Of a stretch of 45,243 nucleotides of DNA, positions 22,614 to 31,193 are shown piece after piece. The first letter of the stretch is position 1, and the number at the start of each line of letters is the position of its first letter. The translations under genes and the position numbers were made by a program. The DNA comes from Pseudomonadota bacterium (lineage in GTDB: Bacteria; Pseudomonadota; Gammaproteobacteria; Burkholderiales; Ferrovaceae): contig JAJZEH010000077.1 in assembly GCA_021805725.1 (NCBI GenBank), forward strand, positions 1 through 45,243, written 5' to 3'. The notes under the pieces were generated by a model. That model was not told the DNA's origin. It saw only the letters and a list, made by a program, of their open reading frames with translations, and did no database searches.

Positions 22614-23450
22614 ATGAAAAAAACACTGCTGACGATTGCTGCCATGAACATCCTGACGACTACGGCACATGCGGATGACGCTCAAAATTCCTGGTTTGCA
22701 ATCTCTGACGCAGCAAAGGAATCGCAGCCCCATTGGATGACCCCCGTCGTGACGGTGACCCCCAGGCTTGAACAGGAGTTCCGTTACGACCAATTGACGC
22801 AATCCAAGTCAGGCGGGGTCAGTGTGAGCAATTACGGACTGAACAAGGGGCTTGAACTCATCCCCACCATGAACTCCGAAATCATCATCGGGGTTCCCGG
22901 CTACCAGGTCACGAATCAACCCAAAGGGATCAGCACCCAGGGCTGGGCTGACGAAACCCTGCTGTTCAAATACCGCATGCTATCCGCCAACGAAGAGAAC
23001 GGAAATTATATCGTGACGGGCTTCATGGGAGTGAGCCTGCCTACCGGCGATTCGACCCTGAGTACGGGACATTACGCCTACACCCCGACTTTGGCCGTTG
23101 GCAAAGGCTGGGGCACGCGAGAATCCGGATTTGACATTCAAAGCACGCTCGCCATCACTGTACCTGACCGGGACATGAGCCGCTTGGGCGAGCCGATCGT
23201 CTGGAATACGGCATTCCAGGGGCATTTTTCAGAATATTGGTGGCCTGAACTCGAAACCCAGTACACCCATTTCTCCGGCGGACCCAATAATGGCAAAAAT
23301 CAGACGGTTCTCACCCCCGGGCTGATTCTGGGTCGTTATGAACTCGTCGACCGCATGAAATTTGTCATCGGTCTTGGGTATCAGAAAGCCATAGGGGGCT
23401 TCCAGACCTTCAACAATGCGTGGCAAATGACCGCACGAACGCCATTTTAG
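22614..23450 (+). CDS. outer-membrane beta-barrel protein, possibly molybdate/anoxia-regulated
   Basis: A 278-residue predicted outer-membrane protein. The signal peptide ends at AHA-DD (about residue 20). The mature part alternates hydrophobic and polar residues with many aromatic and glycine residues (for example FMGVSLPTGDSTLS and YAYTPTLAVGKGWG), and ends in phenylalanine as BAM substrates do. It resembles the broad transporter/MetA-pathway barrel family, but I cannot assign a substrate. The ATG at 22614 has GAGGA about 4 nt upstream; an in-frame ATG at 22602 overlaps that site and is less likely. It ends 9 nt from convergent modE, and its promoter has FNR-like and ModE-like sites. Confidence 0.78.
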   Translation: MKKTLLTIAAMNILTTTAHADDAQNSWFAISDAAKESQPHWMTPVVTVTPRLEQEFRYDQLTQSKSGGVSVSNYGLNKGLELIPTMNSEIIIGVPGYQVTNQPKGISTQGWADETLLFKYRMLSANEENGNYIVTGFMGVSLPTGDSTLSTGHYAYTPTLAVGKGWGTRESGFDIQSTLAITVPDRDMSRLGEPIVWNTAFQGHFSEYWWPELETQYTHFSGGPNNGKNQTVLTPGLILGRYELVDRMKFVIGLGYQKAIGGFQTFNNAWQMTARTPF

Positions 23451-23459
23451 ATAGGAAGC

Positions 23460-24266
23460 CTACTGGACCAATGCGAGGATCACGCTGGAAGCGGCGAATA
23501 ACGCGCAGGTTGGAGTTCCTTCGGCAAGCTGCAACTTGTCCACCGTCTCGTGGGTTACCGTGGCAATCACCGTCTTTTCCTGGTCCAGCGCAAGCCGAAC
23601 TTCCGCATTCACCTCGTCCTGGTGAATGCGCGCCACGCGACCGCACAGGCGGTTTTCGGCGCTGAATTTGCCCGTGGTATCCGTGGTCAGGATGATCGAG
23701 GGGGCCTTGATCAGGGCGTAGACTTCCAGCCCCACCTTGAGCTCCAGGATGGCAGCGCTCTCGCTGGTGACCACGGCCATGAGCGCGTTTTTCCTGTCGA
23801 GTTTGAGGTGTACCCCCGTGTTGACCGGCCCCCGCGTGAGCCTGGTGATTTTGCCGACAAACTGGTTGCGCGCGCTGGTGCGCATGGAAAAACGCCGCAG
23901 CATGTGTTGAAAGGCGTCGAAGTGTTCCACGCCCGTCATCAACGCATCCAGGATGCGCTGGTACTCCGCTTCACCCGCACGGAACAGACGAACGATCTGC
24001 TGCCCATGTTCGGTAAGGCGGGTGCCGCCACCATCCTTACCCCCCACCGAACAGATCACCAGCGGCTGCTCGGACTGGTTGTTCATGGCATCGATGGCGT
24101 CCCAGGCCCCCTTGTAGCTCATACCCACGGTACGGGCTGCGGCCGAAATCGAGCCAGCCTCGGCGATGGCTTCGAGCAGGTCCACCCGCCTGCCTCCAAG
24201 AAATGAGGCCCCATCCTTTTCCAGCAGGAGCCTGCCCTTCAGTCCGGAAACCTTTTTCACGCGCAC
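23460..24266 (-). CDS. modE: molybdate-responsive transcriptional regulator ModE
   Basis: A 268-residue regulator. An N-terminal winged helix-turn-helix (about residues 25-90, with RRVDLLEAIAEAGSISAAARTVGMSYKGAWDAI) is followed by two tandem Mop/TOBE domains (about 132-195 and 203-268) that bind molybdate at the dimer interface. The length matches full E. coli ModE. The GTG at 24266 begins 11 nt after modC; a second GTG two codons later is equally possible. Its place at the 3' end of the mod operon suggests autoregulation. Confidence 0.94.
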   Translation of the reverse strand: MRVKKVSGLKGRLLLEKDGASFLGGRRVDLLEAIAEAGSISAAARTVGMSYKGAWDAIDAMNNQSEQPLVICSVGGKDGGGTRLTEHGQQIVRLFRAGEAEYQRILDALMTGVEHFDAFQHMLRRFSMRTSARNQFVGKITRLTRGPVNTGVHLKLDRKNALMAVVTSESAAILELKVGLEVYALIKAPSIILTTDTTGKFSAENRLCGRVARIHQDEVNAEVRLALDQEKTVIATVTHETVDKLQLAEGTPTCALFAASSVILALVQ

Positions 24267-24277
24267 CCCATGCCCAG

Positions 24278-25027
24278 TTAAAACGAAAAAGTCCGCTCGC
24301 CATGCAGCCGGGTATTACCTGCCCATGCCGCGATGATCTCGTTTTGCGGATCCTGCACAATCGCATCCGGCGTCCCGGATTGCACCACGCGCCCATGGTC
24401 ATAAATGACCAGGCGATCTGCCAGCGCCAGCGCTTCGCCCAGATCGTGCGTAATGATCACCATGGGAATGTCCAGTACGCGCTGCAGATTCCTGAGTTCG
24501 TTGCGAATGCTTCGCCGGACCGAAAGATCCACTGCAGACAGGGGCTCGTCCAGCAACAACACCCTGGGCTTGCGCATCAGGGCGCGCGCCAGGGCCACCC
24601 GCTGACGCTGGCCACCAGAGAGCGCGGCAGGATATCGCTGCTCCAGCCCTTCCAGGTGAAAGCGCGTCAGCATCGCCGCAAAATCTGCCGCCGCCTCACT
24701 GCTACGCGGCTGCCGGTGTCCGTACAGCACGTTTTCGCGCGTCGTCATGTGCGGAAAAAGCGCATAGTGTTGAAACAGGTAACCAATGTCACGCGACTGG
24801 GGAGGCAGTTCGATACCCGCACGCGCATCGTGGAAGACCTTATCCCCCAGCTGGATGTGCCCCTCATCGGGCCTCACCAGCCCTGCGATGACCTGGAAGG
24901 TAAGCGACTTGCCGGCACCAGAGGGGCCAAACAACACCACGATTTCCCGCGCGGCCTGCCACGATACATCCATGGAAAAGCCACCGGCAAACGCCTTCTT
25001 GAATTGAACGGAAAGCACTATATCCAT
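24278..25027 (-). CDS. modC: molybdate ABC transporter ATP-binding protein ModC
   Basis: A 249-residue ATPase that drives molybdate import. Walker A is GPSGAGKSLT, the Q-loop YLFQHYALFP, the signature LSGGQRQRVA, Walker B VLLLDEPLSAVD, and the H-loop IITHD. It lacks the C-terminal Mop/TOBE domain of E. coli ModC (about 350 residues). The separate Mop gene in this operon may supply molybdate binding instead. The ATG at 25027 overlaps modB by 10 nt; an upstream GTG at 25042 is also open. Confidence 0.92.
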   Translation of the reverse strand: MDIVLSVQFKKAFAGGFSMDVSWQAAREIVVLFGPSGAGKSLTFQVIAGLVRPDEGHIQLGDKVFHDARAGIELPPQSRDIGYLFQHYALFPHMTTRENVLYGHRQPRSSEAAADFAAMLTRFHLEGLEQRYPAALSGGQRQRVALARALMRKPRVLLLDEPLSAVDLSVRRSIRNELRNLQRVLDIPMVIITHDLGEALALADRLVIYDHGRVVQSGTPDAIVQDPQNEIIAAWAGNTRLHGERTFSF

Positions 25028-25683
25028 CGGCTTGAGGTCCACTTACCCGCCAGGTAGATGACGGTTCCGGAAATGACCGTGAGGATGATGGCGAGTGTTT
25101 GTGCCAGCGCATCGTCTCCGCCTTGAAACGCCGAATAGATGGACAGCGGCAAGGTACTGGTCTTTCCCGGGATGTTGCCGGCAATCATCAGGGTGGCGCC
25201 AAATTCTCCCAGGGCCCTCGCAAAGGCCAGCAAAACCCCGGCCATGATGCCTCCCCGGGCCAGCGGCAACACCACCTTGAACACGGTTTCCCATTCGGAC
25301 TTTCCCAGAACGGTACTGGTATTGATCAAGTCCTGGTCCACGGCCTCGATGGCGGCCCGAGACACGCGCACCATGAGGGGCAATGCCACCACGAATGCCG
25401 CCAGGGCCGCACCTTGCCAGGTAAAGACGAAAGACCAACCGGTCAGGCGGTACAACGGTGCGCCGATCCAGCCTTCCCGGCCAAACAACACCACCAGGGT
25501 GTAGCCCACCACGGTAGGTGGCAGCACCAACGGAATGGAAATCAGGGCATCGAGCAGATGCTTGCCACGAAAATTCCGGCGCGCCAGAAAATATGCCAGG
25601 ACGATACCCACCAGCGCAATCAGCAGCGTGGCGCTGGCCGACACCCACAGCGAAAGCTTCGCTGCCGTCAGTATGGCTTCCAT
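25018..25683 (-). CDS. modB: molybdate ABC transporter permease ModB
   Basis: A 221-residue permease with about five membrane helices. It has the EAA loop that contacts ModC (ALGEFGATLMIAGNIPG, about residues 157-173) and the VLPPTVVGYTLVVLFGREG segment typical of ModB/CysT-type permeases. Its ATG shares one base with the mop stop (TAATG), giving tight coupling. It overlaps modC at the other end. Confidence 0.94.
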   Translation of the reverse strand: MEAILTAAKLSLWVSASATLLIALVGIVLAYFLARRNFRGKHLLDALISIPLVLPPTVVGYTLVVLFGREGWIGAPLYRLTGWSFVFTWQGAALAAFVVALPLMVRVSRAAIEAVDQDLINTSTVLGKSEWETVFKVVLPLARGGIMAGVLLAFARALGEFGATLMIAGNIPGKTSTLPLSIYSAFQGGDDALAQTLAIILTVISGTVIYLAGKWTSSRWI

Positions 25684-25886
25684 TACTTCATGATCATGAC
25701 TTCGGTGGATTTGATGAGGGCCACCACCTGATCGCCCACCGCCAAAGCCATTTCTTCGGCGCTGTCACGCGTGATGATGGACACGATCCGGTGCTCTCCG
25801 GATTTCATGGTGACCTGGCATTCCACGTCGCCCATTTTGATGGCAATGACTTCCCCTGCCAGTTTGTTCTGTCCGCTGATTTTCAC
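25683..25886 (-). CDS. mop: small molybdate-binding Mop (molbindin) protein
   Basis: A 67-residue single Mop/TOBE domain, of the family that forms hexamers storing molybdate in the cytoplasm. The characteristic KISGQNKLAGEVIAIKMGDV start and IVSIITRDSAEEMALAVGDQVVALIKSTEVMI end are present. The GTG at 25886 was chosen, with GAGGAG 9 nt upstream; it gives the normal family length. It lies between modA and modB. Because ModC here has no Mop domain, this protein may take over molybdate sensing or storage for the transporter. Confidence 0.88.
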   Translation of the reverse strand: MKISGQNKLAGEVIAIKMGDVECQVTMKSGEHRIVSIITRDSAEEMALAVGDQVVALIKSTEVMIMK

Positions 25887-25909
25887 TGATGTGCTCCTCT
25901 GATCAACAA

Positions 25910-25924
25910 GCGCTATTTTAGCGC
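25910..25924. repeat. perfect palindrome over the modA stop codon
   Basis: GCGCTA-N3-TAGCGC forms a 6-bp hairpin spanning the modA stop codon (25913-25915). It could stabilise the upstream modA mRNA segment, which would favour higher expression of the binding protein than of the membrane genes. Confidence 0.45.
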
Positions 25925-26665
25925 CCAATCGAAGCCGTGTTTCTCGAAAAGCGCCCGGGCCTCTGGGCGCGTCAAAAACTCGAGGAATGCCCGAGCCTGT
26001 TCCGGGTTTTTGCTTTGCGCCATGACGGCTGCCGGGTAGAGTACAGGCTGATGGGAACCCGCCGGGGCCCGTGCCAGGAGCGTCACCTTGTCAGGCATGA
26101 GCGCCGCATCCGTGGCAAAAACAATGCCTGCATCCACCTCTGCGCGCGCCACATACTCCAGGACCTGGCGCACATCCTGCCCATAAATCAGTTTGGGCCG
26201 AAGCGACTCCCATAACCCCAGGTGGCGCAAAATCTCCCGGGCATATTGACCCGCAGGCACAAACCCCGGATCGCCCATGGCAACCCGCTCGGCACTGGAA
26301 AGGTCCGAAAACCCCTTGAAGCGCCCCTGGGCCCCTTTGGGCACCACCAGGACCAGTTCATTGGACAGCAGTCCGATGCGTGTCCCCTCCCGGACCAGCC
26401 GATGTGCCTGCAATTGATCCATGGGCTGGGGCGAGGCGCTGATGAAGACATCCACGGGCGCCCCACCCTCAATCTGCCGCGCCAGGATTCCCGAAGCGGC
26501 AAAATTGTAGAACAGGCGCGTTCCGGGGTGCGTTGCCTCGAATACCGGCCTGGCCTCGTTCAAGGTGGCTGCGAGGCTTGCTGCTGCCGAAACCACCAGA
26601 TCCGCAGCCACAGCCCCAATGCCCCAAAAAAGCAGCACCACTCCAAGCAAAATTTTAGTGTTCAT
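25913..26665 (-). CDS. modA: periplasmic molybdate-binding protein ModA
   Basis: A 250-residue solute-binding protein. The signal peptide (about residues 1-20, cut near AVAADL) is followed by VSAAASLAATLNEARPVFEA, NFAASGILARQIEGGAPVDVFISAS and a MGDPGFVPAGQYAREIL segment, all characteristic of ModA and its oxyanion site. The ATG at 26665 is internal to the end of the EAL-CBS-GGDEF gene, overlapping it by 11 nt. An upstream in-frame start would read through more of that gene and spoil the signal peptide. Confidence 0.94.
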   Translation of the reverse strand: MNTKILLGVVLLFWGIGAVAADLVVSAAASLAATLNEARPVFEATHPGTRLFYNFAASGILARQIEGGAPVDVFISASPQPMDQLQAHRLVREGTRIGLLSNELVLVVPKGAQGRFKGFSDLSSAERVAMGDPGFVPAGQYAREILRHLGLWESLRPKLIYGQDVRQVLEYVARAEVDAGIVFATDAALMPDKVTLLARAPAGSHQPVLYPAAVMAQSKNPEQARAFLEFLTRPEARALFEKHGFDWALK

Positions 26666-28439
26666 AGCGGCGATTGACGAAAAAGGAGTTGCCGGGCATG
26701 AGCTTGGCCTGTTTCTTGGCACCGGAGGCCACGCGGGAAACCTCCATATAGGAGGTGAATAACCCCGGCGCTACCGCCACAGCACCAATCGAGAGCGACG
26801 TAAGTTCGTGGAACTCCTTTTCCATTCGGCGATTTTCGGTAAAGTATCCGCCCTGATCCAGATCATCCTGGCTGAAGTAAGCGCGCACGGTTCGGCCAAA
26901 CTCCGTTAGAGCCTTCTGGCAACGAGCCTCCCAGTCCGTGCTTCGAAACAGGATGATGAAATCATCCCCGCCGATATGGCCCAGAAAATCCTGGTCACGA
27001 TCGCACACGCTGGCAAGAATATTGGCAGTTAGCTGAATAATGGCATCTCCGGCGCTGAATCCGTAGATGTCATTGTAGGGCTTGAAATGGTCCAGGTCAC
27101 AATAGCACGCACAAAATGGAATTTTGCTGCGCAACAGGCCATCCAGGTGTTCATGTATTGGAACGTTGCCCGGCAGCTGCGTCAGCGGATTGGCGTATTT
27201 TGCCGCCTGGATCTGCATCTCGGTAATCACCCTGATCAGATCCTGGCCATGGGCCACGCCGTAATACCGCCCGCCGTCGGTCACGACGAAGCCCTGTACC
27301 AGGTGGCGTCGCTCAGCGCTTCCCAGAACCTTGCTGATCTCCTGCACCGTTGCCGTTTTATCAACCAGCAACGGCTTGGGATCCATGTACTGGGTACAGG
27401 ATTTTTTACCAAACAGTTCGTGGCGGTAACGCTGGGCAAAACTGCCAAACAGCGCGGACCGGGTGATCAGGCCCACGGGAACGTCGTCTTCCTGAACGAC
27501 CGGAATGGACTCGATTTGGGGATTTTCTTCAAAAAGGTGAAACACTTCATCGTTGGTTTGCTGCATCCTGGCTGGCGTGATTCGATGAATCACGTCACGC
27601 GCAACGATGGAATCCCTGCCCCAGGACGTTTCGCCATGCATGGGCGAGATGGCAACACTTTTGATGGTTCGCACCACGCCCTCAGAAACGACCCTGCCAG
27701 GATTGGCGTGGGGTCGTGCAAAATAATAGCCCTGCCCGTAGGGCACCCCCAGGCTCTTGATCAGCATCAGCTCTGACTGGGTCTCGATGCCCTCGGCGAT
27801 CACTTCGCATTTGGCGCGCCTTGCAATTTCCTGGATGGAGCGCACGAACTGCGCCTTGACAGGGTCGTGCTCGATGTTCTGCACGAAATGCCGGTCAATT
27901 TTTACAAAGGCAGGCCTCAATTCGGACCACAGGCGAAGGCTGGAAAACCCTTCGCCCAAATCATCAATAGCCACTGAAAACCCCTCGCTGCAGCATTGCG
28001 AGACAGCCTGGCTCAGTTTTTCCGGGCCGTAGTCCACGATGCGCTCGCCTTCGGTCAGCTCGATCACAATCTGCGAAGCCTCCAGACCACACTGATACAG
28101 ACCCATGCTCCCGGCGCCTTCAATGAGACTGCGCTGCACCAGGATGTCGGGGCTGATGTTGAGAAACAGGCGGCCAGGCAGGTGCATCTGCTGGAAGGAT
28201 TCAATCAGGACCTTGTGGCAAAGCTGCTCGGTCTCGTATTGCAAGCCACACCGAGCGGCCACCTTGAGCAGGCTGATGGGGGAATGCAGCGGGCTGTCGG
28301 AAGGGCCGCGAATCAACCCTTCATAGCCAAAGATTTCTGCGCTGTTGAGATCGACGATGGGCTGATATAGCGCCGTCAGTTGTTCGGTGTTGATGATTTC
28401 CTTCAACAAATCATGGTCGTCCAACTCCAGATGCCACAT
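26655..28439 (-). CDS. EAL-CBS-CBS-GGDEF cyclic-di-GMP enzyme
   Basis: A 594-residue cytoplasmic protein. The N-terminal EAL domain (about 15-250) keeps the phosphodiesterase residues: E40 (EGL), N94, E127, D159-D160, K180, E216. A CBS pair (about 280-405) may bind an adenine nucleotide. The C-terminal GGDEF domain (about 415-590) has the variant signature GGDDF at 490-494. The catalytic EAL set predicts c-di-GMP breakdown; cyclase activity of the GGDDF form is uncertain. A near-perfect ribosome-binding site AAGGAGGT (28448-28455) lies 8 nt before the ATG. It overlaps modA by 11 nt and heads the molybdate operon. Confidence 0.9.
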   Translation of the reverse strand: MWHLELDDHDLLKEIINTEQLTALYQPIVDLNSAEIFGYEGLIRGPSDSPLHSPISLLKVAARCGLQYETEQLCHKVLIESFQQMHLPGRLFLNISPDILVQRSLIEGAGSMGLYQCGLEASQIVIELTEGERIVDYGPEKLSQAVSQCCSEGFSVAIDDLGEGFSSLRLWSELRPAFVKIDRHFVQNIEHDPVKAQFVRSIQEIARRAKCEVIAEGIETQSELMLIKSLGVPYGQGYYFARPHANPGRVVSEGVVRTIKSVAISPMHGETSWGRDSIVARDVIHRITPARMQQTNDEVFHLFEENPQIESIPVVQEDDVPVGLITRSALFGSFAQRYRHELFGKKSCTQYMDPKPLLVDKTATVQEISKVLGSAERRHLVQGFVVTDGGRYYGVAHGQDLIRVITEMQIQAAKYANPLTQLPGNVPIHEHLDGLLRSKIPFCACYCDLDHFKPYNDIYGFSAGDAIIQLTANILASVCDRDQDFLGHIGGDDFIILFRSTDWEARCQKALTEFGRTVRAYFSQDDLDQGGYFTENRRMEKEFHELTSLSIGAVAVAPGLFTSYMEVSRVASGAKKQAKLMPGNSFFVNRRYEH

Positions 28440-28565
28440 TCTGACAAACCTCCTTCTGCACGGGACCAGCGGGAACCCGGGCCACCCTAACTCTGCCAGT
28501 TGACAAATTCATGACAAGGAGCGGCTACAGAAGATTGCATGGGCCCAGAAGACCCGGGAGACCGC

Positions 28566-31115
28566 TTACCTGAACACCCTGTTTTCGAACTCCGCAGGGG
28601 GAATTGGATGGGCAAAGAGAAAACCCTGCCCGAAATCGCATCCGGCCAGCCGCAGCATGTCGCGCTGGGCATCCGTCTCAATGCCTTCGGCAATGACCCT
28701 GAGTCCCAATTCGTGCCCCATCACGATAATGGCCTTGGACAGGGCATGATGCTGTGAGCCTGGCTCCAGATCGTGCACGAAGGACTGGTCGATCTTGAGA
28801 TAGTCGATGGGAAAGCGGTTGATGTAGGACAACGAGGAATAACCCGTGCCAAAGTCATCGATGGCCACCTCAAACTCGGCATCGCGAAAGTCGTTGAGTT
28901 GCAGATTGACCGTGGGATTGGCCTCCAGCAGCAAGCCCTCGGTAATTTCAATGACGATATTCTTTCCCGACAGGTTCAATGTCCGCATGTAATCCAGCCA
29001 TGCCCCAAGGCCGCTCACCTTGTCATGAAACTGTACCGGAGACATGTTGACGCTGACCTTGAATCCGGGACGCTTTTTTGCCCAGCGGCTGGCCCAGCGC
29101 GAGGCTTCCCTGAAGGCCCAGTCCCCAATCTCCACGATCAGTCCGGTTTCCTCAGCCAGCGGAATGAACTCCGTGGGGCTGACCATCCCGCGTTCAGGAT
29201 GTTTCCAGCGCATCAGTGATTCAGCCTTGTCGATGCGGCCAGTGGCCAGATCCACGACCGGCTGAAAGTGCATGACGAGTTGATTTTTTTTGAGTGCCAT
29301 GCGCAAATCGTTGAGCAGCCTGAGCCGGGACTGGGTTCTTTCCTGCAGCGCGTGGGTGAAAAAACTGTAACGATTGCGCCCGCCATTTTTGGCGGCGTAC
29401 ATGGCCTGATCAGCGCTGCTGATCAGCGACTCGATGTCACTGGCATCCATGGGATACATGGTGATGCCAATGCTGGCAGAAATATAGATCTGCCCTTTGT
29501 CTTCAGAAAGCTGGAAGGGCTCCGCCAGGCGATCCAGAATGACCTGGACGATTTTTTCCACATGATCGGTACCGCGCAACTGGGGCAGGATGACGGTAAA
29601 TTCGTCGCCTCCCAGGCGCGCCACGGTATCCGATTTGCGCACGCAGGAGACGATGCGGCTCGCAGCCTCCATCAGCAGCACGTCACCGGCCTGATGCCCC
29701 ATTGTGTCGTTGACTTCCTTGAAGTGGTCGAGATCGATGAACAGAACACAGACGATGGCTCCATCCCGTTCTGCACGCCTGATCTCGTGGCTCAGCAAGT
29801 CATAGAACATGTTGCGGTTGGGCAATTCGGTCAACTGATCAAAATTGGCCTGGCGCCAGATCAGTTCATTGGTTCGCTTCTTTTCGGTGATGTCGCGAGC
29901 CACGCCCAGCAACGCCGTCACTTCTCCCTTGGCGTTGCGCAGCGGGGTGGCGTGGGTTTCCAGCCAGCGCTGCGTCCCCCTCTTGCCCACCAGGGAAAAC
30001 TCCATGGTGCCGCTGCCCCCGGCGCAAATACTCCGATGAAACTCCCGGAAAGCGCCCAGATGCTTGGGTTCTATGAATGCGTCCAGCCCGGATTTCTGGG
30101 CTTCACGCAGGCTGCTCACCTCCAGCATGGCAAGTCCCGCCGGGTTCATGTGGATCAGTTTTCCTGCGGGAGACACCACCTTGACGCATTCGGGTTCGGC
30201 TTCCAGAATGGCCTTGAGAAAATCGTTCTGGGCCTTGATGGTCTCGGAGGCGCGTTTGCGCGAAGCTTCGCGATCGAAAATGTCCAACGCATAGGACACG
30301 TCGCGCGCCATCTCGTTGAACAGGCGAATGATGGTGTCGTCGAAGGCTCCAGCCACATCATGATAGACCGCCAGGACGGCATAGGTTTTTCCCTTGCGCA
30401 GGATGGGAAAGGCTCCCATGGCCCTCCAGGGCGCAGCCTCCGGCCCAAATGCGTTGACAACGGCGGCTTCCTGCGAATGCCAGGCCATCGCCACGGGATG
30501 CGCCGTTTCAAGCGGCGGGCCCTCCGATGAGATGGCGGTGTTTTTGATGGTTTCCTGCCCAGTCCCATGGCTTGCCGCCGGGGAAATCGTCCTGGCGATG
30601 CGCTCCTGACCAATCCAGGCCAGTTTCATCCCGCCAAATTCCACCGCCATCCGGCATACCAGGGGGAGCAGCCCCTTTTCATCCACCATGCGCACGATGG
30701 CCTGATTGACTTCGCTCAATGCCTTGTAGAGTTTGGATTGCCGTTCGAGGCGCTCCTCCACGAGCAAGCGCGCGCTGACATTTCGTACCAGGGAAAAAAT
30801 GGTTTTCTGGCCGTCCTGCATGATGCCGGTAGCATGGATTTCGACGGGAAAGGTGCTGCCGTCCTTGCGACGGTGGGTGCCGGTAAACTGGATGGCCTTG
30901 CCCAGTTCAATTCCGGCCCAAAGCCGCGTTGCCGAAGCCGGGTCGAAATCCTGTTCAACGTCCAGCAGGGACATGCCCATCAGTTCCTGCGCCGTGTAGC
31001 CCAGACTGGCACAGGCGTTGCGGTTAGCGTCGGTGATCCTTCCCAACAGGTCATGGGCAAAAAATGCGTCTGGCGCCTGTTCCAGAAAAACCCTGAATTT
31101 GTCGCTACCCGTCAT
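28566..31115 (-). CDS. PAS-GAF-PAS-GGDEF-EAL sensory c-di-GMP protein
   Basis: An 849-residue soluble sensor. A PAS domain (about 5-120) is followed by a GAF-like domain (about 140-290), a second PAS with PAC (about 300-420), a GGDEF domain with intact RLGGDEF, and a C-terminal EAL domain with the variant ESL motif (AESLMRW), NMSP, EITE, IDDFGTGYSS, LKIDQSFV and EGIE. Both enzymatic activities look possible. No membrane segment is seen. The ATG at 31115 was preferred to a GTG five codons upstream. It is separated by 126 nt from the downstream EAL-CBS-GGDEF gene and by 78 nt from the MCP upstream. Confidence 0.9.
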   Translation of the reverse strand: MTGSDKFRVFLEQAPDAFFAHDLLGRITDANRNACASLGYTAQELMGMSLLDVEQDFDPASATRLWAGIELGKAIQFTGTHRRKDGSTFPVEIHATGIMQDGQKTIFSLVRNVSARLLVEERLERQSKLYKALSEVNQAIVRMVDEKGLLPLVCRMAVEFGGMKLAWIGQERIARTISPAASHGTGQETIKNTAISSEGPPLETAHPVAMAWHSQEAAVVNAFGPEAAPWRAMGAFPILRKGKTYAVLAVYHDVAGAFDDTIIRLFNEMARDVSYALDIFDREASRKRASETIKAQNDFLKAILEAEPECVKVVSPAGKLIHMNPAGLAMLEVSSLREAQKSGLDAFIEPKHLGAFREFHRSICAGGSGTMEFSLVGKRGTQRWLETHATPLRNAKGEVTALLGVARDITEKKRTNELIWRQANFDQLTELPNRNMFYDLLSHEIRRAERDGAIVCVLFIDLDHFKEVNDTMGHQAGDVLLMEAASRIVSCVRKSDTVARLGGDEFTVILPQLRGTDHVEKIVQVILDRLAEPFQLSEDKGQIYISASIGITMYPMDASDIESLISSADQAMYAAKNGGRNRYSFFTHALQERTQSRLRLLNDLRMALKKNQLVMHFQPVVDLATGRIDKAESLMRWKHPERGMVSPTEFIPLAEETGLIVEIGDWAFREASRWASRWAKKRPGFKVSVNMSPVQFHDKVSGLGAWLDYMRTLNLSGKNIVIEITEGLLLEANPTVNLQLNDFRDAEFEVAIDDFGTGYSSLSYINRFPIDYLKIDQSFVHDLEPGSQHHALSKAIIVMGHELGLRVIAEGIETDAQRDMLRLAGCDFGQGFLFAHPIPPAEFENRVFR

Positions 31116-31193
31116 CGTAATGGGGTCCACCCAAAATCAAACTCACCGGTCTCAACGCACCGTCCTGGCGCATTGTAATCCAGAATCAGCAGT

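Noticed and set aside
29268..30530. Long open frame on the plus strand (about 420 codons)
   Set aside because: It lies fully antisense to the PAS-GAF-PAS-GGDEF-EAL gene, whose domains are clear. Composition looks like a high-GC shadow frame with no recognisable motif.
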